Positions 55,548 through 64,000 of a DNA stretch of 64,000 bases are shown here, one piece after another. This stretch comes from Allobosea sp. Tri-44 (GTDB taxonomy: Bacteria; Pseudomonadota; Alphaproteobacteria; Rhizobiales; Beijerinckiaceae), in assembly GCF_004123845.1 (NCBI RefSeq), contig NZ_NBDP01000003.1:744001-808000 (forward strand), written 5' to 3'. Under the pieces are notes generated by a model, which did no database searches, was not told where the DNA came from, and worked only from the letters and a program-made list of their open reading frames with translations. Made by a program: the position numbers and the translations under genes. The number at the start of each line of letters is the position of its first letter. Positions within the stretch are counted from its first letter, which is position 1.

Positions 55548-55695
55548 GGTCTTGTCTTCCCAATCCTGTCGCGGCCGTGCCGCTGCGCGCCGCTTATAGG
55601 AAGAGCAACGCCTCCCGGCAATCGCTCTGGATCGCCTCGATTGCGATCAGGAGGCAGCATTGCTAGAGCCGATGGACAAGAATTGGAGAGCAGCC

Positions 55696-56457
55696 GTGAC
55701 GCGAACGATCAAGCCGCTGGTGGCGGGCAACTGGAAGATGAACGGGGTGAAGGCGGATCTCGCCATCGCCGCCGAGGTCGCCAAGGGCCATGACGCAGCG
55801 CTACGGAGCGCCGTCGACCTCGCCATCTGCCCGCCTGCGACGCTGCTGTTCACACTGACGGCTTCGCTGATCGGTTCGCGCATCGCGACCGGCGGGCAGG
55901 ATTGCAGCGCCCATGCGAGCGGCGCCTATACCGGCGAGGTTTCGGCGCCGATGCTGGTCGATGCCGGCGCGAGCTATGCTATCGTCGGTCATTCCGAGCG
56001 CCGCACCCTGCATGGCGAGAGCAATGTGCAGGTGAAGGCCAAGGCCGAGGCGGCGTTCGCTGCAGGGCTGACGCCAATCGTCTGCGTCGGCGAGACCAAG
56101 GACGAGCGCGAGGCCGGCAAGGCGCTGGCGATCGTCAAGAAACAGCTGCGCGGCTCCGTGCCGGATGGCGCGACTGCGGCCAACCTCATCATCGCCTATG
56201 AGCCGGTCTGGGCGATCGGCACTGGCCTGACTCCGACGGCAGCGGACGTCGCCGAGATGCATGAAGCGATCCGCTCCGAGCTCGGACGTATCCTCGGCAA
56301 GGCGACGGCCGCCGGCGTCAGGTTGCTTTATGGCGGCTCGGTCAAGCCGAGCAATGCAGTCGAACTCATGAACGTCGCCAATGTCGATGGCGCGCTCGTC
56401 GGTGGTGCCAGCCTCAAGGCCGAGGACTTCCTTTCGATCGCGCGCGCCTGCGCCTGA
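55696..56457 (+). CDS. tpiA: Triosephosphate isomerase
   Basis: Interconverts dihydroxyacetone phosphate and glyceraldehyde 3-phosphate. Motifs are [17 protein letters not shown] (electrophile His), [11 protein letters not shown] (catalytic Glu) and [12 protein letters not shown] choose the GTG at 55696 because GGAGAG lies at proper spacing and it gives the normal 253-residue protein; ATG 55672 and TTG 55660 are in frame but lack a comparable site. It begins the tpiA-secG-pyrG run. Confidence 0.95.
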   Translation: MTRTIKPLVAGNWKMNGVKADLAIAAEVAKGHDAALRSAVDLAICPPATLLFTLTASLIGSRIATGGQDCSAHASGAYTGEVSAPMLVDAGASYAIVGHSERRTLHGESNVQVKAKAEAAFAAGLTPIVCVGETKDEREAGKALAIVKKQLRGSVPDGATAANLIIAYEPVWAIGTGLTPTAADVAEMHEAIRSELGRILGKATAAGVRLLYGGSVKPSNAVELMNVANVDGALVGGASLKAEDFLSIARACA

Positions 56458-56575
56458 TCCCGGGGGAGATTAAAATCGCGGGTGGCATGGGCGGAAAGCC
56501 CATGCTATGGCCAGCGCCGTTCCGCGGGATGCCGCCATCTTGGCAGGCGCCCGCGCCATACCCATTTCGAGAGCC

Positions 56576-56980
56576 ATGCAGAACGTCCTCATCGTCATCC
56601 ACTTGCTGATCGTGATCGCGCTCGTCGGCGTCGTGCTGCTCCAGCGTTCCGAAGGCGGCGGCCTCGGCATGGGCTCCGGCGGTGGCGGCGGTGTCGGTGG
56701 CTTCATGACCGGCCGCGGCCAGGCCAATGCGCTGACCCGCGCCACGGCGATCCTCGCCGGCCTGTTCTTCATCACCTCGATCGTGCTGGCGGTCATGGCG
56801 ACGCAGGGCCGCACGCAGCGCTCGATCATCGACGGCGCCCCGGCTCCGGCCGGCACCACCGCGCCGGCGGCTCCGAGCGGGCCTTCGGCCCCTAATGCCG
56901 GCGGGGTGCTCGACCAACTCCGGCAGATGCAGAATCAAGGCGGATCACAACCGCCGCAGCCGGGCGCGCCGACGCGGTGA
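56576..56980 (+). CDS. secG: Preprotein translocase subunit SecG
   Basis: Small SecYEG subunit. The 134-residue protein has two membrane spans (about 3-23 and 55-77) joined by the conserved loop LLQRSEGGGLGMGSGGGG, then a long Ala/Pro-rich cytoplasmic tail ending in a QPPQPGAPTR-type stretch. The tail is longer than in E. coli (110 residues) but usual for alphaproteobacteria. ATG 56576 places the first span at the N-terminus. An intrinsic terminator follows at 57001-57027. Confidence 0.95.
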   Translation: MQNVLIVIHLLIVIALVGVVLLQRSEGGGLGMGSGGGGGVGGFMTGRGQANALTRATAILAGLFFITSIVLAVMATQGRTQRSIIDGAPAPAGTTAPAAPSGPSAPNAGGVLDQLRQMQNQGGSQPPQPGAPTR

Positions 56981-57000
56981 CCGGAACGAGACGAGGGCAG

Positions 57001-57027
57001 GGGCCGGGAAACCGGCCCTTCTCTTTT
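57001..57027 (+). terminator. Intrinsic terminator after secG
   Basis: Stem GGGCCGG (57001-57007) and CCGGCCC (57012-57018) with a GAAA tetraloop, followed by TTCTCTTTT. It would end tpiA-secG transcription before pyrG. Confidence 0.85.
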
Positions 57028-57101
57028 GTGGACAAGCGTGCGGCGCGGAGCGGACCCGCAAAGGCTCGCTTAGCGAATCGAATTCTTAGCGTTAAAGGTG
57101 A

Positions 57102-58736
<1,635 letters not shown>

Positions 58737-58745
58737 TCCTGCGAT

Positions 58746-59126
58746 CTAGTCGACCGGCACCGCGACCCAACGGTGGCGGTGCTGGGTGTAGACCTGCTTT
58801 CCCGGCGCCGGAAAATCCGGGTCGGCGAAGGCCCCGACGGCGACCGCAATCATGTCCGGCTTGCGCAAGGGTTCCCAATAGACCGTGCTGCCGCAGCGCG
58901 GGCAGAAGTGCTGCGTGACCTCGAAGCCGCTGTCGGCCTCCCGGCGATACGCCGTTGCCTGCCCGCTGATCTCGACACCCGGACGCGGGAAGAATGCGGC
59001 GATGCCATAGGTACTGCCCGTGCGGCGCTGGCATTCGCGGCAATGGCAGAGCGAGACGAGTGCCGGCTCGCCGCGGCAGATCAGGCTCAGAGACCCGCAA
59101 GAGCATTTGGCATGTCTTTCTTTCAT
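58746..59126 (-). CDS. GFA family (glutathione-dependent formaldehyde-activating enzyme-like) protein
   Basis: A 126-residue zinc-binding protein of the GFA/CENP-V fold. The cysteine ligands are in KCSCGSLSLICRG, LCHCRECQRRTGS and HFCPRCGSTVYW. Most small GFA proteins are not true formaldehyde-activating enzymes and have unknown substrates. ATG 59124-59126 follows GGAGAGG; longer readings are unsupported. It ends ten bases from the convergent pyrG. Confidence 0.9.
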   Translation of the reverse strand: MKERHAKCSCGSLSLICRGEPALVSLCHCRECQRRTGSTYGIAAFFPRPGVEISGQATAYRREADSGFEVTQHFCPRCGSTVYWEPLRKPDMIAVAVGAFADPDFPAPGKQVYTQHRHRWVAVPVD

Positions 59127-59247
59127 GGAGCCTCTCCGTGACGCGCTTGTTTCCTTACGCGCGATGCCCGCCGCGACAGTCTGGCGCAGCGGCGCCGCTG
59201 ACGTATAGTGAGCGCCTTGACCATCATGGCATGCAAGGGGCGGCAGC

Positions 59248-59649
59248 ATGACGATCTCGATGGCCGGGTTGCCGGCGTTCCTCCTCTATTTCTGCGTCGG
59301 CTTCGCGCTGATCGCCGGCTTCGCCGCGGTCTATATGCGGCTGACCGCTCATGACGAGATCGCGCTGATCCGCGGTGGCAACCTCTCGGCGGCGATCGCC
59401 TTCGGCGGCAACCTGATCGGTTTCTCGGTGCCGCTCGAAAAGGCGATCGAGCAGGCGGCCAGCGTTCCCGACCTGGTGATCTGGGCGGTGATCGCCATGG
59501 TCATCCAGTTCGGCGCCTATGGCTTTGCCCGCCTCGCCATTCCCGATCTCTCGCGCAAGATCGAGGAGGATCGGATCCCCTCGGCCGCGATGCTGGTGGT
59601 GATCGCCGTCCTCAGCGGCACGCTCGCCGCCGCCAGCATGACCGAGTGA
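59248..59649 (+). CDS. DUF350 (YjfL-like) membrane protein
   Basis: A 133-residue inner-membrane protein with four hydrophobic spans and the DUF350 hallmark ALIRGGNLSAAIAFGGNLIGF, matching E. coli YjfL. Function is unknown, but the family is linked with DUF1190 and glutathionylspermidine-synthase-like genes, exactly the order seen here (gaps of 10 and 2 bases). ATG 59248 is used; a second Met lies four codons in. Confidence 0.9.
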   Translation: MTISMAGLPAFLLYFCVGFALIAGFAAVYMRLTAHDEIALIRGGNLSAAIAFGGNLIGFSVPLEKAIEQAASVPDLVIWAVIAMVIQFGAYGFARLAIPDLSRKIEEDRIPSAAMLVVIAVLSGTLAAASMTE

Positions 59650-59659
59650 GGAGGCGTCC

Positions 59660-60292
59660 ATGAAGCGCTCGACCCAGATTGGGCTTGCCGCCGCTGGCGT
59701 GGTGCTGGTCGCGACCTACTGGTCGCTCTCCGGCGGCGAGACCGACGATTCGCTGGTCTACAACAACCTCGCCGAGTGCCGGGCGGCCAACCAGCTCAGC
59801 GCCAGCCAATGCGAGCAGCGCTTCAACGAGGCCTCGGCGAACCATCTGCGCGATGCCAAGAAGTTCACCAGCAGCGCCTCCTGCGAACAGGAGTTCGGCG
59901 CCAGCGGCTGCCAGAGCGCGACCTGGAACAATGCCCAGGTCTTCATTCCGGCGCTCGCCGGCATCATGCTGGCGCGGCAGTTCATGTCCGGCGGCGGCGC
60001 GGCCCAGCCGCTGCTGCCACCGACCAGCTCGGCCTGTCCGCCCGGCACGCGCCAGCCCGGCTCCGGCCGGCCGGAATGCGAGCAGCCGACCCGGACCTCG
60101 TCGTCCTCATCGTCCAGCGGCGGCTACTATGGCGGCAGCAGCAGCCGCTCGCGCGCCTATACGACGACCTCGGGTCAGGCGATGGTCGCCCGCAACATTT
60201 CCTCGACGGGCATGGCGAGCACGCCGAGCGTCGCCTCGCGCGGTGGCTTCGGCTCGACCTCGCGCTCCTTCTCCTCATCCTCCTCATCCTGA
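59660..60292 (+). CDS. DUF1190 (YgiB/YjfM-like) protein
   Basis: A 210-residue exported or anchored protein with a hydrophobic N-terminus (QIGLAAAGVVLVATYWSL). A Cys-containing central domain follows (AECRAANQLSASQCEQRF, SCEQEFGASGCQ), and the long tail is rich in Ser, Gly and Arg and ends in a serine run. This matches the YgiB/YjfM family of envelope-stress-associated proteins. The tail is low complexity and probably disordered. It lies between DUF350 and the synthase-like gene, two bases from the latter. Confidence 0.88.
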   Translation: MKRSTQIGLAAAGVVLVATYWSLSGGETDDSLVYNNLAECRAANQLSASQCEQRFNEASANHLRDAKKFTSSASCEQEFGASGCQSATWNNAQVFIPALAGIMLARQFMSGGGAAQPLLPPTSSACPPGTRQPGSGRPECEQPTRTSSSSSSSGGYYGGSSSRSRAYTTTSGQAMVARNISSTGMASTPSVASRGGFGSTSRSFSSSSSS

Positions 60293-60294
60293 TC

Positions 60295-61461
60295 ATGCAG
60301 CGGCTTCGCGTAACGCCCCGCAAGGACTGGCAGGCGGAGGCCGAGCGCCTCGGCTTTGCCTATCACACGCTCGACGGGCAGACGTATTGGGACGAGAGCG
60401 TCGCCTATGCCTTCTCGTTGAAAGAGATCGAGAATGACATCGAGGCTCCGACCAGCGAGATCGAGGGGCTCTGTTTCGCCTTTGTCGAGCGCGCCCTCAA
60501 GGACGAGGAGATTTTGCTCCGACTCGCGATTCCCGAGGCACAGTGGACGCTGATCCGCGACAGCTGGCAGCGTGGCGACCGCAATCTCTACGGCCGGCTC
60601 GATCTCGCCTATGACGGCAAGGGGCCGGCCAAGCTGCTCGAATACAACGCCGATACGCCGACCTCGCTGTTCGAGGCAGCGGTCGTGCAATGGGACTGGC
60701 TCGAGCAGGCGATGGCGCAGGGCCTGATCTCGCGCGGCTGCGACCAGTTCAACTCGCTGCACGAGCGCCTGATCGCCGCCTTCGGCCAATTGCGCAATCC
60801 CAAGCCCGAGCGCATGCACTTCACCTGCGTGCAAGGCAGCTTCGAGGACAAGGGCACGGTCGACTATCTGATCGATTGTGCGAGCCAGGCCGGGATCGAC
60901 GCCCGCTTCACCTTCATCGAGGAGATGGGCCTGCTCGCCGACGGGCGCTTCTGCGACGGCGCCAGCCTGCCGATCGAGCTGCTGTTCAAGCTCTATCCCT
61001 GGGAATGGCTGTTCCGGGAGCAATATGCTTCGGCGCTTGCCGGCTCACGCTGCCAGTTCGTCGAGCCGCCCTGGAAGGCGCTGATATCGAGCAAGGGGCT
61101 CTTGCCCTATCTCTGGGAGATGGCGCCCGGCCATCCCAATCTGCTGCCGAGCTATTTCGAGGGCGATCCGCGCTGTTCGGAGCTCGGTGCGAACCATGTC
61201 CGCAAGCCGCTCTATTCACGCGAAGGCGCCAATGTGACGCTGGTCGAGGGCGGGGCGGTCCGGGACAGCGATGACGGCCCCTATGGTGCCGAAGGCTTCA
61301 TTTTGCAGGCGAGCGCGATGCTGCCGAATCTCGACGGCAATTATCCGGTGCTCGGCTCCTGGCTCGTCGCCTCACAGCCTTGCGGTCTCGGTATCCGCGA
61401 GGATACGACTCCGATCACCAAGAACACCTCGCGCTTCGTGCCGCATTTCATCGAGCCGTAG
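60295..61461 (+). CDS. Glutathionylspermidine synthase-like ATP-grasp protein (YgiC/YjfC type)
   Basis: A 388-residue ATP-grasp ligase homologous to the C-terminal synthetase half of glutathionylspermidine synthetase. Motifs include YGRLDLAYDGKGPAKLLEYNADTPTSL (in part), EDKGTVDYLIDCA, PPWKALISSKGLLPYLW and KPLYSREGANV for nucleotide binding. It lacks the amidase domain, as YgiC and YjfC do; those proteins are not known to make glutathionylspermidine, so the true acceptor is open. ATG 60295 lies two bases after the DUF1190 stop. Confidence 0.92.
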   Translation: MQRLRVTPRKDWQAEAERLGFAYHTLDGQTYWDESVAYAFSLKEIENDIEAPTSEIEGLCFAFVERALKDEEILLRLAIPEAQWTLIRDSWQRGDRNLYGRLDLAYDGKGPAKLLEYNADTPTSLFEAAVVQWDWLEQAMAQGLISRGCDQFNSLHERLIAAFGQLRNPKPERMHFTCVQGSFEDKGTVDYLIDCASQAGIDARFTFIEEMGLLADGRFCDGASLPIELLFKLYPWEWLFREQYASALAGSRCQFVEPPWKALISSKGLLPYLWEMAPGHPNLLPSYFEGDPRCSELGANHVRKPLYSREGANVTLVEGGAVRDSDDGPYGAEGFILQASAMLPNLDGNYPVLGSWLVASQPCGLGIREDTTPITKNTSRFVPHFIEP

Positions 61462-61484
61462 CGCGTACGGCCTACGGATTGCCC

Positions 61485-62357
61485 ATGCCTGAAACCAACG
61501 CCCGCGGCCTCGATCATCTCGTCATCTGCGTCGCCGATCTCGATGCAGCGGGCGCCTTCTATGAGACGCTCGGCTTCCGCGTCGGCGCGCGCAATCGCCA
61601 TCCCTGGGGTACCGAGAATCGGGTCGTCCAGTTTCCCGGCGCCTTCCTTGAACTGATCACGATCGGCGACGGAACTTTGATTCCGCCGCACGCACCGCAG
61701 CGGTTTTCCTTCGGCGCCTTCGTGCGCGATGCTCTGGCGCGCGGCGACGGGATGTCGATGCTGGTGCTGGAAAGCCGCGATGCGGCCGGCGATGCCAAAG
61801 GCTTCCGCGCAGCGGGTATCGGCGATTTCGAGCCCTTCTTCTTCGAGCGGCAGGCGCGCCGGCCTGATGGCAGCGAAGTCCGCGTAGCGTTCTCGCTCGC
61901 GTTCGCCGAGAACGCGGCCGCCCCAGACTGCGGCTTCTTCGTATGTCAGCAGCATGAGCCGCAGAATTTCTGGAACCCCGCCTTCCAGCGGCACGAGAAT
62001 GGTGCGAGCGGGCTGTCCGCCGTGTTCATGGTGGCCGAGGAGCCGGCTGCACAGTTGGGTTTCCTCGGCGCTTTTTCGGGCGCGGAAAGCTTCGCGACGC
62101 CAGAGGCGGGCTTGCGCCTGCCGCTGCCGCGCGGGCGCCTTGAGGTGCTGATGCCAGAGGCGGCCGCGGCCATGCTCGATGACGATCGCGGACAGGAGCA
62201 GGCTTGTTTCGCCGGCTTCGCGGTCACGGTGCCGGATCTCGGACCTGTCAGGGCGCGGCTCGCCGAGCGCGATATCGCATCTCGCCATGACGGCGCGCGT
62301 ATCGTCGTGCCGGCGAGCGCGGCATTCGGCTGCGCCGTCGTCTTCGAAATGGGCTGA
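61485..62357 (+). CDS. VOC family protein (glyoxalase-like domain)
   Basis: A 290-residue protein with two VOC modules. The first starts GLDHLVICVADLDAAGAFYETLGF, the second near AVFMVAEEPAAQLGFLGAF. This two-domain form matches the glyoxalase-like group annotated as putative ring-cleavage or lactoylglutathione-lyase-like enzymes. Substrate unknown. ATG 61485 has only a weak ribosome site; earlier in-frame starts would add sequence unlike the family. It is 23 bases after the synthase-like gene and may share its transcript. Confidence 0.85.
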   Translation: MPETNARGLDHLVICVADLDAAGAFYETLGFRVGARNRHPWGTENRVVQFPGAFLELITIGDGTLIPPHAPQRFSFGAFVRDALARGDGMSMLVLESRDAAGDAKGFRAAGIGDFEPFFFERQARRPDGSEVRVAFSLAFAENAAAPDCGFFVCQQHEPQNFWNPAFQRHENGASGLSAVFMVAEEPAAQLGFLGAFSGAESFATPEAGLRLPLPRGRLEVLMPEAAAAMLDDDRGQEQACFAGFAVTVPDLGPVRARLAERDIASRHDGARIVVPASAAFGCAVVFEMG

Positions 62358-62375
62358 GCGCCGGAGCGCTGCCGA

Positions 62376-64000
62376 TCAGCTCGTCCGGGGCTCGGCACCG
62401 GCATGGGCCGGGCCTTCGGGGAGGTTCGCCAGCAGACCGAGCAAGGCGCGGTCGTGCAGCACGACCATGCGCTCTTTTGATTTCAACCAGATCACCGCGT
62501 CGCCAATGGTCTCGGCGTCGATCAGCTTGGCCTGCGCCACGGCACGGTCGGGCTCGATCTCGCCGCGGCGCCTCGGCTGCACCTGGGGCAGCATCGCCTC
62601 GTGGGTCGCGCGCAGCATCGGGTCGGCATGGAGGGCGGCAAGCCCGTCGGCGTCATCGTGGCCAGCTTGCGCGAATTCGGCCTGGAGCGCATTGGCCCGC
62701 GTCGCGATCGCCGGCGGGTCGCCTTCCTCCGGCGTGATCAGGAGGCCCCGCCGCTTCAGCCAGAGCCCGAGCGCGAGGTTTCCGGACGCCCATGAGAGCG
62801 GAATCGCCAGGAGCAGGCCGACGATGGTGGGCGACATCCAGGCGAACAGCGAGGTCGCGATCATGAAGGCCGAGAGGCCGGCGACCAGGCCGAGCAACGT
62901 ATGCATGCGGTGCCGGCGGACGATGTCCTTGAACGGGATCGAGCCGTCGTCGCGTCGCTGCGGATTCCAGCCGGTGTCGCGCCCGACCAGGATCTGGAAG
63001 ACGGAGCCCGACTGGATCACCATCATGATCGGCGCGAAGAAGGCCGAGAACAGGATCTCAAGCACGGCTGAGAGGACGAGGCGGATGCCGCCGCCGCAGG
63101 CGCGCCGGAGCTTGCCGTCGAACAGCGTCAGCAAAAGGCCGAACAGTTTCGGCGCCAGCAGGATCGCCATGGTCAGCCCGAACAGATTGAGCGCGCGCTC
63201 GGGGTCGAAGCGCGGCCAGATCGGAAAGAGCCTGAACTCCTCGGTGAAATACTCTGGCCTGGCGTAGTTGACCTGCAGCACGATCAGGATGCCGACCACG
63301 AGCTGCATCAGCCAGAAGGGCGAGGCGAGATAGGCCATCATGCCGGTGGCAAAGTGCTGGCGGGTCGCCGTCACCAGGCCCTTGGCGTCGATGATGCGCG
63401 AATGCTGCAGATTGCCCTGGCACCAGCGCCGGTCGCGGGTGGCGATGTCGATCAGCGAGGGCGGGCTCTCCTCGTAGGAACCCATGAGATCGGGCAGCAT
63501 GTAGACCGACCAGCCGGCCCTGCGCATCAGCGCGGCCTCGACGAAGTCGTGGCTGAGCACATGGCCGCCGAAGGGCGGCTTGCCCTTGAGATCGGGCAAG
63601 CCACAATGGTCGGCGAAGGCCTTCGTCCGGATGATCGCGTTGTGGCCCCAGTAATTGCCGTCGCGGCCGGACCAGATCGCGAGCCCGGTCGCGATCACCG
63701 GGCCGTAGACCCGCGCCGCGAATTGCTGCAGGCGGGCGAAGAAGGTGTTGCGGTTGATGATCAACGGCAGCGACTGGATGATGCCGGCGTCGGAATCGGC
63801 TTCCATCGCGGCGGCGAGACGCACGATGCAGGTGCCGGTCATCAGGCTGTCGGCGTCGAGCACGACCATCTGGGGGTAGTGGCCGCCCCAGCGCGTGACG
63901 AAGTCGGCGATGTTGCCGGCCTTGCGATGATGGTTCTTCGGCCGGTGCCGGTAGTAGATGCGGGCATCCGGCCCGAGCCGCTGGCGCAAGGCCAGGAAGG
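62376..64000 (-). CDS. opgH: Glucans biosynthesis glucosyltransferase OpgH (5' part beyond window)
   Basis: Membrane glucosyltransferase that builds the backbone of osmoregulated periplasmic glucans. The visible 541 or so residues begin inside the GT2 domain and include VLDADSLMTG (metal-binding Asp residues), GHNAIIRTKAF, GGHVLSHDFVEAALMRRAGW and the product-binding RRWCQGNLQH (QxxRW-type), followed by several membrane spans and a C-terminal tail. The frame is open at base 64000, so the start lies outside. It is convergent with the VOC gene. Confidence 0.95.
   Translation of the reverse strand, partial: FLALRQRLGPDARIYYRHRPKNHHRKAGNIADFVTRWGGHYPQMVVLDADSLMTGTCIVRLAAAMEADSDAGIIQSLPLIINRNTFFARLQQFAARVYGPVIATGLAIWSGRDGNYWGHNAIIRTKAFADHCGLPDLKGKPPFGGHVLSHDFVEAALMRRAGWSVYMLPDLMGSYEESPPSLIDIATRDRRWCQGNLQHSRIIDAKGLVTATRQHFATGMMAYLASPFWLMQLVVGILIVLQVNYARPEYFTEEFRLFPIWPRFDPERALNLFGLTMAILLAPKLFGLLLTLFDGKLRRACGGGIRLVLSAVLEILFSAFFAPIMMVIQSGSVFQILVGRDTGWNPQRRDDGSIPFKDIVRRHRMHTLLGLVAGLSAFMIATSLFAWMSPTIVGLLLAIPLSWASGNLALGLWLKRRGLLITPEEGDPPAIATRANALQAEFAQAGHDDADGLAALHADPMLRATHEAMLPQVQPRRRGEIEPDRAVAQAKLIDAETIGDAVIWLKSKERMVVLHDRALLGLLANLPEGPAHAGAEPRTS

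Overview
The window is about 64 kb of GC-rich chromosome from an alphaproteobacterium. The gene content and order point to the Hyphomicrobiales (Rhizobiales): rpsB-tsf-pyrH-frr-uppS-cdsA-dxr-rseP-bamA-lpxD-fabZ-lpxA-lpxI-lpxB, then ppiD-trpE ... trpG-trpD-trpC-moaC-moeA-lexA, a ribosomal protein S2 with a long C-terminal extension, LexA boxes of the GAAC-N7-GAAC type, and intergenic palindromes of a kind common in this order. A Bosea/Methylobacterium-like relative is my guess, not a determination. I saw no rRNA, tRNA, CRISPR array, integrase or insertion sequence.

Layout. 1-5540: the end of a type VI secretion operon on the minus strand (tssK-tssL and the first codons of a probable tssM), with a divergent plus-strand cassette made of an unknown protein, a PAAR-tip protein and another unknown protein. 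5633-8181: a membrane sensor with HAMP and two PAS domains but no output domain, and a DMT exporter. 8302-12120: a promoter carrying LexA boxes, a 36-residue membrane protein, then dnaE1. 12216-14903: FkbM methyltransferase, a nicotinamidase with a Tat-like leader, a small exported protein and an ABM-like protein. 15064-30718: a long housekeeping block for translation (rpsB, tsf, frr), UMP kinase, isoprenoid and phospholipid synthesis, and outer-membrane and lipid A assembly. It is split between pyrH and frr by a palindromic repeat and an antisense VOC gene. 30722-37272: TTT substrate-binding protein, gltA, gltX and comEC. 37266-53629: on the minus strand, trpE, then about 10 kb of accessory genes (TrpXYZ-like ABC transporter, LysR/MFS pair, aldo-keto reductase, ECF42 sigma factor with its YCII partner, SRPBCC and DUF1579 proteins), then trpG-trpD-trpC-moaC-moeA and lexA. 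53640-64000: ppiD, tpiA, secG, pyrG, GFA protein, a DUF350-DUF1190-glutathionylspermidine synthase-like operon, a VOC protein and the 3' part of opgH.

How the genes fit together. The central block makes cell-envelope precursors and machinery: UppS and Dxr for undecaprenyl and isoprenoid supply, CdsA for phospholipids, RseP and BamA for outer-membrane proteins, LpxD/FabZ/LpxA/LpxI/LpxB for lipid A. LexA lies in the same window as two promoters that carry its operator: its own, and the one in front of the 36-residue membrane protein.

The most interesting candidate is that last unit. Two LexA boxes 21 bp apart bracket the -10 element of a good sigma70-type promoter, directly followed by a well-initiated single-span microprotein. 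The arrangement recalls the SOS-induced division inhibitor SidA of Caulobacter. Whether this protein acts on division is inference; the operators, promoter and reading frame are visible directly.
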